NCBI GenBank assembly: GCA_001664505.1
Contig: CP011806.1
Coordinates: forward strand, 5,814,152 to 5,878,151
Length of the DNA: 64,000 nucleotides
Reading direction: 5' to 3'
Source of the DNA: Acidobacteria bacterium Mor1
GTDB taxonomy: Bacteria; Acidobacteriota; Polarisedimenticolia; Polarisedimenticolales; Polarisedimenticolaceae
Of this stretch, positions 1 through 8,822 are shown in pieces. The notes beneath the pieces were generated by a model. That model ran no database searches and was not told the DNA's origin. It worked only from the letters and a program-made list of their open reading frames with translations. Position numbers and translations under genes: made by a program. Positions within the stretch are counted from its first letter, which is position 1. Each line of letters starts with the position of its first letter.

Positions 1-1
1 G

Positions 2-688
<687 letters not shown>

Positions 689-703
689 TTCGATGATTGC
701 GAT

Positions 704-731
704 AGCCGGGGGAGGGAAACCTCTCCCGGCT
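704..731 (+). terminator. hairpin terminator-like structure after mdh
   Basis: AGCCGGG (704-710) pairs with CCCGGCT (725-731), with an inner GAGG/CCTC helix around a GAAA-type loop. It lies 15 bases after the mdh stop, in a convergent intergenic gap. No clear T-tract follows, so it may be a factor-assisted terminator or simply an mRNA-end hairpin. Confidence 0.5.
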
Positions 732-754
732 GCCTCGGCTCCCGCCGCCGCCCG

Positions 755-1357
755 CTAGGGCATCTGGCCTGCCTCCAGTCGCGTGAGCCGCCGGGCCATG
801 TTCCGGTTCTGATCTTCCAGGTCGCCGAGGGTGTCCCTCAAGGTCTCGACCTGCTCCGTCAGCTCCTGCCGCTGCGCATCCGCCGCGTCCAGCTCGGCCT
901 GAAGATTGATCTGCCTCCACCCCATCCATCCGATCACGGCCAGCAGAAGCAACCCCCCTGCGATCCAGGGCGAGCTGTTGGGAAGAGGCCTGTCGGTGGT
1001 CGCCGGCGTGACGCGTTCTCCGGCAGCCGCGGCCACCGGTTTCGATGGGCGCGAAACTGCGCGTCCTTCCGCCGCGGCTCCTTCGGCCCCGCGCCAGGTC
1101 TGGAGCGCCATGGTGGTCTCGGCCATGGTCTGCATCCGGGGGGAGGTTTCCAGCATCGCCGCGATGCCGCGGCCGGTCGCGTCGTCCAGTTCACCCCGGA
1201 CGTAGGAGTCGACCAGGTCGCTCTCGATGGCCGACAGTTCGTCGAACAGGGCATCGTCGTCGAAGGCGGCCCGTTCGAGTTCGTCCCGCTCCTCGTCGCC
1301 TAGCTCTCCCGAAAGATGCCGGGCGAAGCGCTGGGGAAGATCATTCTTCGGACGCAT
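755..1357 (-). CDS. anti-sigma-factor-like single-pass membrane protein
   Basis: A 200-residue protein with an acidic helical N-terminal domain (about residues 1-75; motif LSGELGDEERDELERAAF) resembling the sigma-binding domains of anti-sigma factors. A low-complexity linker, one transmembrane segment (about 131-147, WIAGGLLLLAVIGWMGW) and a C-terminal coiled coil (about 150-195) follow. The start ATG at 1357 has a GAGGGGC Shine-Dalgarno and overlaps the end of the upstream ECF sigma gene by 17 bases, the usual translationally coupled sigma/anti-sigma arrangement. There is no Cys/His zinc motif, so it is not a classic ZAS protein. Sequestration of the neighbouring sigma factor at the membrane is inferred from gene order and architecture. 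Confidence 0.65.
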   Translation of the reverse strand: MRPKNDLPQRFARHLSGELGDEERDELERAAFDDDALFDELSAIESDLVDSYVRGELDDATGRGIAAMLETSPRMQTMAETTMALQTWRGAEGAAAEGRAVSRPSKPVAAAAGERVTPATTDRPLPNSSPWIAGGLLLLAVIGWMGWRQINLQAELDAADAQRQELTEQVETLRDTLGDLEDQNRNMARRLTRLEAGQMP

Positions 1358-1985
1358 GGTGCCCCTCCTCGGAATCGGCTTGCATCGCCGCCTCGATCGC
1401 CTTTTCCAGCCGGCTGCGAATGCGGTGGGCGCGGATACGCAGGGTGTTGGGTGCCAGGCCGAGCTCCTCGGCCAGTTCCTTGCGGCGGCGGATCCGTTCG
1501 GCGTGATCGCCGGTGTAGTAACGCATGATCAGTTCACGGTCCTGTTCGGGGAGTTCCTCGACGCAGCGGTTGAGGCAGTGCAGGCGCAGGTCGGTGGTCT
1601 CGTGGATTCCCGGCACGAAGGGGGCCCGCTCGGAGTCGGCCGCCGAGGGTTTGGCTCGCTTGACCGCCCGCAGGTGTTCCAGATGCACCTTCTGGGCCAC
1701 GCCGCAGGCGTAGCGCGGGATCTCCTCCGGGCTCAGCTCGAGGCCGTTGTCCATCAGGCGGATCACCCGGTTGACGGTCTCGTCGGCCAGGTCCTCGGCG
1801 AAGACGCAGCGGCGCCATTCGAACAGCCGCACCAGCTTGAACCGCAGCCGTTCGTACTTGCGGCCGGCCTCTACGATGTCGCGATCGAGCCGGGTCAGAA
1901 ACCGGCCCAGTGCTTCCGGGTTCAGCGTCCACTCCTGGGCGGACTTGCCTCCCGCGGCGCTCGATTGAGTCTCCCGGCTATTCAC
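1341..1985 (-). CDS. ECF-type sigma-70 family RNA polymerase sigma factor
   Basis: A 214-residue extracytoplasmic-function sigma factor. Region 2 lies at about residues 25-95 (RLRFKLVRLFEWRRCVFAED, LADETVNRVI). Region 4 with its helix-turn-helix is at about 140-205 (LIMRYY, KELAEELGLAPNTLRIRAHR). There is no region 1 or 3, as expected for the ECF group. The start is GTG at 1985, chosen because GGAGG stands 5-6 bases upstream. The gene lies 75 bases downstream of the TPR Ser/Thr kinase on the same strand and overlaps the anti-sigma-like gene by 17 bases, so the three may form one signalling operon. Regulation by the kinase is conceivable but not shown by the sequence. Confidence 0.9.
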   Translation of the reverse strand: MNSRETQSSAAGGKSAQEWTLNPEALGRFLTRLDRDIVEAGRKYERLRFKLVRLFEWRRCVFAEDLADETVNRVIRLMDNGLELSPEEIPRYACGVAQKVHLEHLRAVKRAKPSAADSERAPFVPGIHETTDLRLHCLNRCVEELPEQDRELIMRYYTGDHAERIRRRKELAEELGLAPNTLRIRAHRIRSRLEKAIEAAMQADSEEGHHASEE

Positions 1986-2060
1986 GCATCCTCCACCCGG
2001 TATGACCCGAGGTGCCGTTCCGTTACCGCTGGGCCTGTTCCCTGGCGATGGGCCCGGCCG

Positions 2061-5000
2061 CTAGCGTTCGATCAGGGCCCAGCCCCGCTCCTCGGCCTCC
2101 CGCCGGTAGACCGCACGGATCGTGTTTGCCCGAGGTGTATCGCCACTCTCGGCGATGAGGCTGGCCCGTAGTTGGGTCGCCTCGAGCTGGGCCTCGAACA
2201 GTCCGTGCTCCTCGGCCTGCTCCTCGATGCGCTTCAGTTCTGCCTCGAGGGCGGGGGAGGCACCGTCGGCTCGCCAGGCGCACTGCTGTAGCACGATGCG
2301 CCCCTGGAGCAGCACGGTCAGGTGCTGAAACCCATCCATCTGCGACGCCAGCCCGTCGCATGCCTGTCGAATCTCATCGTCGACGCCCTCAGAACGTCCC
2401 ATGTGCAGTCGCGCCATTTCGGCCTGGGCCAGCGCTCGCCAGTGGGGCACACCCAGCTCTTCGAAGGTCTGTTCGGCCTGTCGAAGCTGGTCGCGGGCTT
2501 CCTCGAAGCGCCCCTGGCGCGCGGCGATGCGCCCCAGCATCAGCCGCGATTCTCCCTGTTCGACCGGGAGCTCGATCTCTTCGTATTTCCGGATCAGTTC
2601 CTCGGCGATGGTCCGAGCGGCGTCGAGGTTGCCTCCGGCGAACTCGACCCGCATCAGTTCGAAGCGGGCGTTGTGCTCCAGGCCCCCCTCGGGCCGTGTT
2701 TTCGCCGCCTCGATCGCCTTCTCGGCGTGGGTCCGGGCGACGTCCAGTTCGCCGTACTCGATCCAGACCCTGGAGAGGTGATAGGGCGCCCAGGCGATGC
2801 CGATCTTGTCGCCGACATCCTCGAACTGTTCGGCGGCCTCCTCGAAGTGGGCCCGGGCCTGGCGTAGCCGCCCCAGTTTGAGGAACGAGATGCCCAGGTT
2901 TTCGAGGGTGATCGCCACCCCCTGGCGGATGTTCCGCCGGCGGTAGTTGGCCAGCACGCTCTCCTTGAGCGCAACGCCCTCGTCCAGCTTGCCCTGTTGT
3001 TCGAGCACGATCCCAAGGGAGGTCTCGGCCCGGGCCAGCCGGGCGTCGTTGCCGATCTTGCGCGCGAAGCCGACGACCTCCCGGTAGTGCTCCTCGGCGC
3101 CGCGAAGGTCGCCCCGGGTCTGCGCCTCCTTGCCCATCAGCGACAGGATCGTGACCTGGCCGTTCATGTCGCCGAGCTGGGAGTAGAGCTCGTGGGCCTC
3201 GTCGAGGATCTCGCTGAGCGGCTGCTGGGGATCGGCATTGCCGCCCCAGGTCAAGGCCTGCCGTTCGAGTCCTCCGGCGATCATCCAGCGGGAGCCCAGC
3301 TCCCGGCCGTTCTCGGTGGCGCTCACTGCGGCGCGGAAGCCCCGGGGGTAGTCGCCGGAGTGGTAGGCCACCATGGCCTCGGCCAGGTCCAGCCGCGGAT
3401 CGGTGCCCAGCGGCGGGCCCAGGGCGCGGATCGAGTCGATGGTGCCCAGCGCCTCGTCCAGCCGCCGGCTGCGATCCTGGGACTGCACCAGCAGCAGGCC
3501 GTAGCCCAGGTTGTCGGGGAAGAACTCCCAGAGCGCCCGGCTCAGCTCTTCCGCCCGCTCCCAGTCGTGGGTCGCCATGCGGAAGACCGCCTCGATGCGC
3601 AGCTGGGTTTCCCGGGACAGCCCCTTGGAGTTTTCGAAGGCGCGGGTGGCCTGCTCCCTGGACCGGGCGGAGTAGCCCTTGCCCGACCAGACCTTGTAGA
3701 GCATGAAGTGGGTCATCGGTTGACCCGGCTCGATCTCGAGTGACTGCTCGAGCAGCTGCTGGGCCCTGGCGTAGTCGGAGCTCTGGTAGGCCGCGACCCC
3801 TTCGGCGAAGAGGCGCGCGGCCTCGGGGTCGGTGGGTTGTTCGGCCCGGGCCTGGCCGTCCTGGTCGCCTGTGATCTCGGGCACCTCGAGCCGGTCGCGA
3901 AGAAGCCGGCCCGCCTTGGCCACCAGTTCCCAGGGGTTGTCCGTCTCCGACGAGACGCTCAGTTCGTGCCGGGTCCGCGGATCGTTGGTCGAGGTCAGCC
4001 GCAGGTCGGCGATCAATCCGTTGCCGCCGGCAACTTCGCCCGAGCGGCGCACCGTGCCGGCGAGCATCCAGCCGGCGCCGGAGATGCGGCCGAGTTGATT
4101 GATCTGCGCCGGTTTCAGAGCGTGGATGTCGGTGATCGCCAGATCGGTCTTGATCGAGGCGACCCGTTCCGGGTCGACGGTGAGGACCTGCTCGCCGGCG
4201 GTCAGCGAGGCATGGATGCCGTTGGCCAGGTGGGTCGCGATCCAATCCTGAGCGGGGTCGCCGGTGCCGTTGGCCATACCCAGGGTCACCACCGAGGGGC
4301 GCAGGCCCGCCTGGAGAATCGGCTTGATCCCCGCGGCGACCCCATGGTCCGGATGGTTCCGCAGCCCGAGCCAGAGCCCGCCGGCCGCGAGGGCCGCGAC
4401 CAGGGCCAACCCGGCGGCCCATGGAAACCAGGAGGCCCGGGCCGGCCGGGACGCCGCCGGCCGGGGATCGAGGATGCCGTCGATGGTCTCCAGCAGCGCT
4501 TCGGCGGATCCCGGACGGTCGGCCGGGTCCCGTTCGATGCAGTGCATCACCAGCGCCTCGACTCGCGGATCCAGGTCGGGCAGGTGTCGGGAGAGCGGCG
4601 CCGGGTCCCGCTCGATTCGGGCCAGCGCTGTCGAGACCGGGCTGGTGCCGACGAAGGGCCAGTGTCCGGTCAGCATGTAGTACAGCAGGATGCCGAAGCC
4701 GTAGAGGTCGGTGGCCTCGGTGATGGCGTCCCCGCGTACCTGCTCCGGTGCCATGAATAGCGGAGTGCCCTCGAGCCGCGAAGGAGAAGGGCCGGACTCA
4801 CCGTCGCCATCGGGAGCGGAGACCGCCAGGCCGAAATCGGTGACGACGGCACGGGTGGTTCCGTCGGGCCGGTTCGCCAGGAAGACGTTGGAGGCCTTGA
4901 TGTCCCGGTGGATCACCTGCCGCCGGTGGGCCGCACGAATGCCTTGCAGGATCTCCCGGGCGTAGCCGAGCGCCGCCGGCACGTCGAAGGCGCCGTCGCG

Positions 5001-5444
5001 CCGGATCCGCTCACCGAGGGTCTCGCCGTCCAGCAGCTCCATGGTGACGAAGTAGCGGCCGTCATCGGAGGCTTCCCGTCCGAAGTCGAACAGGCGGCAG
5101 ACATGTTCGTCGGTGACCGTGCGGGCCAGGGCGATCTCCCGCTTGAACTGCTCCACGGCAGAAGGGGAGGAGGCGAGGTCCGGATGCAGGGTCTTGAGAG
5201 CGACCCGCCCGCCGAGTTCCCGGTCTTCGACCTCGTAGACCTGGCCGACGCCGCCCCGGGAAAGAAAACGTTCGACCCGGTAGCGTCCGGCGACCACCTG
5301 ACCGGTCTCGAACACCTTTTTGCCGGCGCCCCGGCGCGCCCCGGAGTCCGAACTCCGTTCCCGCTTGCCGCGCAGCAGCTCCTCGGCCGTCTTACGCGCA
5401 CGGCCGAAGGTGGATTCTCCTCCGGCATCCGATTCTCGCGACAT
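2061..5444 (-). CDS. Ser/Thr protein kinase with transmembrane segment and long TPR region
   Basis: A Hanks-type kinase of 1127 residues. The kinase domain (about 45-320) has a glycine loop SRGGVGQVYEV, the VALK lysine, catalytic HRDIKASN, the Mg-binding DFG in VTDFGLAV, and APE as MAPEQ. A transmembrane segment follows (about 335-360, WAAGLALVAALAAGGLWLGL). Next is a FlgO/adenylate-cyclase-like segment predicted to bind or sense ligands (about 370-530), then many TPR-type helical repeats to the C-terminus (about 545-1115). I prefer ATG 5444 (MSRESDAGG), with GAGGGG about 8 bases upstream, over ATG 5465, which lacks one. It is probably the first gene of a minus-strand unit with the sigma and anti-sigma genes. 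TPRs on such kinases usually dock partner proteins. Confidence 0.9.
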   Translation of the reverse strand: MSRESDAGGESTFGRARKTAEELLRGKRERSSDSGARRGAGKKVFETGQVVAGRYRVERFLSRGGVGQVYEVEDRELGGRVALKTLHPDLASSPSAVEQFKREIALARTVTDEHVCRLFDFGREASDDGRYFVTMELLDGETLGERIRRDGAFDVPAALGYAREILQGIRAAHRRQVIHRDIKASNVFLANRPDGTTRAVVTDFGLAVSAPDGDGESGPSPSRLEGTPLFMAPEQVRGDAITEATDLYGFGILLYYMLTGHWPFVGTSPVSTALARIERDPAPLSRHLPDLDPRVEALVMHCIERDPADRPGSAEALLETIDGILDPRPAASRPARASWFPWAAGLALVAALAAGGLWLGLRNHPDHGVAAGIKPILQAGLRPSVVTLGMANGTGDPAQDWIATHLANGIHASLTAGEQVLTVDPERVASIKTDLAITDIHALKPAQINQLGRISGAGWMLAGTVRRSGEVAGGNGLIADLRLTSTNDPRTRHELSVSSETDNPWELVAKAGRLLRDRLEVPEITGDQDGQARAEQPTDPEAARLFAEGVAAYQSSDYARAQQLLEQSLEIEPGQPMTHFMLYKVWSGKGYSARSREQATRAFENSKGLSRETQLRIEAVFRMATHDWERAEELSRALWEFFPDNLGYGLLLVQSQDRSRRLDEALGTIDSIRALGPPLGTDPRLDLAEAMVAYHSGDYPRGFRAAVSATENGRELGSRWMIAGGLERQALTWGGNADPQQPLSEILDEAHELYSQLGDMNGQVTILSLMGKEAQTRGDLRGAEEHYREVVGFARKIGNDARLARAETSLGIVLEQQGKLDEGVALKESVLANYRRRNIRQGVAITLENLGISFLKLGRLRQARAHFEEAAEQFEDVGDKIGIAWAPYHLSRVWIEYGELDVARTHAEKAIEAAKTRPEGGLEHNARFELMRVEFAGGNLDAARTIAEELIRKYEEIELPVEQGESRLMLGRIAARQGRFEEARDQLRQAEQTFEELGVPHWRALAQAEMARLHMGRSEGVDDEIRQACDGLASQMDGFQHLTVLLQGRIVLQQCAWRADGASPALEAELKRIEEQAEEHGLFEAQLEATQLRASLIAESGDTPRANTIRAVYRREAEERGWALIER

Positions 5445-5666
5445 CCCACACCCCTCAGGATCCATGCCCGCGCTAAAGATCCCTCGATGTTATCCCAGCC
5501 GCAAGGGGGTTCGTGGCCGGCATCGGCGAGATGCCGGGTGCAGGGCCGGCGGATGTCCGAGAAATTCGAGACGGGGTGTAACGGAATCCGCGGGTGGGTC
5601 ATGCAGGGTGTAGGCGGCGAGAAGCCGCCCCGGGTTGAAGGAACCCGAAACACAGGAGATAGAACG

Positions 5667-5978
5667 ATGAAGAAGAACCTGCTCGCTCTCGTCCTCGCCA
5701 CCGCCACGCTGGTTTCCGCCGTGGCCTTCATGGCGCCTGCCGCCTTCGCCATGGGCGATCTCGCCGACGTGACCGTGACCCAGTCCTTCGACCCGGTCGA
5801 CGGTCGCCGGATGATCGAAGTCGAAGGGATGGTCGACGGCGGCAAGAAGAAGATGTGGCTGATGATCTCGGAGAAAAACTACGCGAAGCTGACCAAGTGC
5901 TCCCACGGCCGCGGTGCCGGTCCGGCCATCGCGTACTCCGAAAAGTCCCGCATGGTCAACGTCGTCATCTGCGACTGA
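5667..5978 (+). CDS. small exported protein of unknown function
   Basis: A 103-residue protein starting at ATG 5667 behind a GGAGA ribosome-binding site. Residues 1-28 form a clear Sec signal peptide (KK, hydrophobic core, AFA cleavage site). The mature part of about 75 residues is beta-rich and has two cysteines (TKCSHGRG and VVICD at the C-terminus) that could form a disulfide. I do not recognise the family. A stable hairpin follows, so it is probably monocistronic. It is divergent from the Ser/Thr kinase gene. Real coding is supported by the RBS, the signal peptide and the terminator. Confidence 0.75.
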   Translation: MKKNLLALVLATATLVSAVAFMAPAAFAMGDLADVTVTQSFDPVDGRRMIEVEGMVDGGKKKMWLMISEKNYAKLTKCSHGRGAGPAIAYSEKSRMVNVVICD

Positions 5979-5996
5979 TCCGGGCAAAGGACGTGT

Positions 5997-6033
5997 GGGG
6001 TTCGGGGCGCGGCTCCGAACCCCGCCTTGTGTT
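5997..6033 (+). terminator. hairpin terminator
   Basis: GGGGTTCGG (5997-6005) pairs perfectly with CCGAACCCC (6015-6023) around a 9-base loop. A moderately T-rich stretch (CCTTGTGTT) follows. It lies 18 bases after the stop of the small exported protein. Confidence 0.65.
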
Positions 6034-6101
6034 GGGTCCGCTTCGTGTCTGTAATGGTGGCCTGCGCCGGCCGTGAGGCTTTGACGCCGAGGATGAAGAG
6101 C

Positions 6102-7991
6102 ATGCGACAGTTTGCGGGTTGGGCTTTGATCGGGATCCTGGTGCTGAGCTGGCTGGCTGCAGTTCCGGCACTCGCGGCGACCGCAGGAGAGGGCGCCGAG
6201 GAGAACGGCGCCTTGCGCCGGCTGCTCATCGACTACGACTCGTCGAACTCGATGTGGGGAGAGCTCGCCGACAAGACCCGCAAGTACGAGGCGGGCCGCA
6301 CGGCGCTGGCCGACTTCCTGGCGAGCGAACTGGGGGAGCGGGAGATCGCTTTCCGCGCCTACGGCCACAGAGACAAGACCGACTGCCGGGACTCGGAGCT
6401 GATCGTGCCCTTCTCGGCGCCCGACGAGGCCCGCACGAAGATCGCCGAGGCGGTGGCGGGGATTCGGCCCAAGGGCAAGACACCGATCACCTACAGCCTG
6501 CGGCAGTCCCTGGAAGATCTCGGCGGTGTGCCCGGCGACATCCTGTTGATCAGCGACGGCATCGAGACCTGCGACATCGATCCCTGTGAGCTGATGCGCC
6601 AGTGGCGGGAAGCCAACGTCGGCATCCGGGTCTTCGTCGTAGGCGTCGGGTTGACCGATCTCGAACGCCAGGCGATGAACTGCATCGCCGAGGAATCCGG
6701 CGGCGCCTACTTCGACGCCGACTCGGCCGACGATTTCGCCGAGGCCCTTTCGGGGGTCGGCGAGGCGATCGAGACCCCGGCCGAGCCGGCCACCGTCGAA
6801 CGCGGCGAGACCTACGCGCTGTTGATCAAGACCGCCGACGCCGAGGGCCGGTCCTACGTCTCCCAGGGGCGGCTGTTGCTCGACGGTGCCGAGGTGGCCC
6901 AGGTCGGCACCCACAAGCGCAACGTGCTGGACGGCCCGGGGGAGTACACCCTGGAGATCGGTCCGCTGCTGGCCGACGACACGACCTTCGAGCCGGTCAC
7001 CAAGACCGTCTCGATCAGCGAACCGGGAGAGACTACCGTGGAGGTGCAGGTGCTGAGTCCCTCCCGGGTCACCTCCCGCTTCGTCGACGGCGGCGAGGAG
7101 CAGCACGGCTCGCTGGTCTATGCCTACCTGGACGGCGAGGAGCGCTTCCGCTTCCGGCCGTCGGACGAGGCGCTGGCCCGTCCGGGAAACTACACCTTCA
7201 AGGCGACTCCCAACGACGACAACGAGCTTTCGGTGGACGCCGCCCTCACTGCAGGCGAACACACCGAGGTGCTGTTCGAGATGACCTCGACGGTAACCTT
7301 CACCATCGTCTACGAACTCCCCGACGGCACCGAGGTGCGCCGCGGGTCGGAACTGTGGCGGGACGGCGAACGGCTCTACAAGGTCTTCTCGGGCAACCCG
7401 ACCCGGGTGCGTCCCGGCGTCTATGAACTGCGCTCCGACGACCAGAACGCACCGCTGAAACCACGGCCGATCGAGATCCGCACCGACGGTGAGGAGTTTC
7501 GAATCGCGCTGGCCGCCGGCTTCGTGGTCATCCGCTACGCACCGTCGGAGTGGGACTACGTGCGCACGCCGGACCGGGCGTTCCTCGAGTCCATCGACCG
7601 GGGCAAGAGCAAGTACGCCAGCCTCGACGTACCGATCCCGGTCGCGCCCGGTCGCTACCGGGCCAACCCGCATTCGTCGGTCGGCTTCATGGATCCGGTG
7701 GAGGTCACGGTCGGCGAAGGGGAGACCGTCGAGGCGGTGTTCCAACCGAAGAAGCTGGGCGAGATCGTCGTGGAGTACGCGCCGTCGGACGGCTACAAGA
7801 AGACGCCGGACCGGGCCTCGGTCTACGCCCTGGAGGGGCAACCGATCCTGAAGGGGTTCATGCGCCCGGGCAAGGCCCAGAAGTTCCTGCCGGGCCGCTA
7901 CAAGGTGGACCCGATGCGCTCCGAGGTGGACCCGGTGGAGATCGTGGTCAAGCCCCACGAGCGGACGACGGTGACGCTGAAGCCGAGGTAG
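6102..7991 (+). CDS. exported von Willebrand factor A domain protein
   Basis: A 629-residue protein. I chose ATG 6102 because GAGGA stands 8 bases upstream; ATG 6093 is an alternative 3 codons earlier. Residues 1-26 are a signal peptide ending ALA. A VWA domain follows (about 40-230) with an intact metal-ion-dependent adhesion motif DSSNS (D46, S48, S50). Four or more beta-sandwich segments occupy the rest. The last two (about 465-545 and 550-628) are internal repeats sharing EYAPS..Y.KTPDRA and PGRYK.DP. It is probably a periplasmic or surface adhesion/scaffold protein. The substrate or partner is unknown. Confidence 0.8.
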   Translation: MRQFAGWALIGILVLSWLAAVPALAATAGEGAEENGALRRLLIDYDSSNSMWGELADKTRKYEAGRTALADFLASELGEREIAFRAYGHRDKTDCRDSELIVPFSAPDEARTKIAEAVAGIRPKGKTPITYSLRQSLEDLGGVPGDILLISDGIETCDIDPCELMRQWREANVGIRVFVVGVGLTDLERQAMNCIAEESGGAYFDADSADDFAEALSGVGEAIETPAEPATVERGETYALLIKTADAEGRSYVSQGRLLLDGAEVAQVGTHKRNVLDGPGEYTLEIGPLLADDTTFEPVTKTVSISEPGETTVEVQVLSPSRVTSRFVDGGEEQHGSLVYAYLDGEERFRFRPSDEALARPGNYTFKATPNDDNELSVDAALTAGEHTEVLFEMTSTVTFTIVYELPDGTEVRRGSELWRDGERLYKVFSGNPTRVRPGVYELRSDDQNAPLKPRPIEIRTDGEEFRIALAAGFVVIRYAPSEWDYVRTPDRAFLESIDRGKSKYASLDVPIPVAPGRYRANPHSSVGFMDPVEVTVGEGETVEAVFQPKKLGEIVVEYAPSDGYKKTPDRASVYALEGQPILKGFMRPGKAQKFLPGRYKVDPMRSEVDPVEIVVKPHERTTVTLKPR

Positions 7992-8108
7992 CCGCGAAAG
8001 TCGACTCGGCGTGAGGGGATGATTCGGTTTGACCTCCGGCAGGCTGTGGTGAACCTCGAAGTGTGTACCGTGGTAGGCTTCCTTCAAACAATCAGATAGG
8101 AAGCAACC

Positions 8109-8732
8109 TTGGCACCGTTCCGACGATTGTTCGCGCCGCGAGCCGACTCAGAGGTCAGCGGAATCTGTTCGAATCACCCGCTTTCGAACACCCTTTGGGC
8201 AAAGTTGATTCTTGCGCTGTTCGCGAGCGGCCTGTGTCCGTTCTTGGCGGACGAGTGTCGAGCGTCGAGCTTGGTCGGTTGCAGGATAGAGCAGAGTATT
8301 TGCTCCGGGACGACAGCGCATTGGAAGATGCGTCTCGAGGCAGCGAAGATTGCCAATACCGGTGTTCGAAGGGTGGAACGTTTCGTGTTGGCCGAGAACT
8401 GCAACGGGCGTGCGTACATCGGTACCTGGCTTCTAGTGGATGATCAAGGTGACGGAGTAGTGCTGGAATCCCATGGCAAGCGCTTGAAGAAGAGGAGGCT
8501 CTCTCGGAACCGAACGGCATCCCTACTGCGAGAGTTGTCGGAGTTCGACCTGTCGGCGCTTGCTGACTATGTTCAGAAGGATCCGGTGTCCACTCACGTG
8601 CTCGTTGCGCCGGTCTCAGTTTGTGAGAATGGCGTGTACTACAAAGCGCTGTTTGAGGGCTTCTCCCCTTCTCAGCAGATCGACGGGTGCGGAGTGCTGT
8701 GCGACCTGATCCTCTGGGCGCACGAGTGGTGA
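8109..8732 (+). CDS. hypothetical protein, lower-GC orphan
   Basis: An open frame of 207 residues starting at TTG 8109 behind AGGAAG. A hydrophobic stretch (about 30-47, LILALFASGLCPFLA) followed by DECRA could be a late signal peptide or lipoprotein-like anchor. The remainder has six or seven further cysteines (GCRIEQSIC, ENC, VSVC, GCGVLC) and no family I recognise. The base composition is visibly less GC-rich than its neighbours and codon use is looser, suggesting horizontal acquisition. Another frame (8063-8443) overlaps but lacks features. Confidence that this frame is the real one is moderate. Confidence 0.5.
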   Translation: MAPFRRLFAPRADSEVSGICSNHPLSNTLWAKLILALFASGLCPFLADECRASSLVGCRIEQSICSGTTAHWKMRLEAAKIANTGVRRVERFVLAENCNGRAYIGTWLLVDDQGDGVVLESHGKRLKKRRLSRNRTASLLRELSEFDLSALADYVQKDPVSTHVLVAPVSVCENGVYYKALFEGFSPSQQIDGCGVLCDLILWAHEW

Positions 8733-8784
8733 TTCGCCGCTGATACCCCCGGAATTCCTGTTTGGTCATCAATACCGACAATTC

Positions 8785-8813
8785 TTGACTCCTGGAATTC
8801 CCGACCCTACGTT
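8785..8813 (+). promoter_or_regulatory. sigma-70-type promoter with palindrome in the spacer
   Basis: TTGACT (8785-8790) and TACGTT (8808-8813) are separated by 17 bases, only 9 bases before the ATG of the PAS protein gene. The transcript would therefore be leaderless or nearly so. A GGAATTCC palindrome (8794-8801) sits in the spacer, and a second identical one lies at 8751-8758. Two copies suggest an operator, but this is inference. Confidence 0.45.
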
Positions 8814-8822
8814 CCCCTCACG

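Noticed and set aside
2389-4422. Minus-strand frame of about 677 codons within the TPR kinase
   Set aside because: It is an alternative frame on the same strand as the kinase, Arg/Gly/Pro-rich, without domains. The kinase frame is continuous.
5490-8087. Long minus-strand open frame (about 865 codons) opposite the small exported protein and the VWA gene
   Set aside because: High-GC third-position bias keeps the antisense frame open. Its translation is a His/Val/Leu/Arg-rich sequence with no domain, while the plus-strand genes have signal peptides, an RBS and a MIDAS motif.
8063-8443. Alternative plus-strand frame of 126 codons overlapping the orphan gene
   Set aside because: Shorter, with no signal, RBS or pattern. 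The 8109-8732 frame has AGGAAG before its start and a plausible hydrophobic segment.
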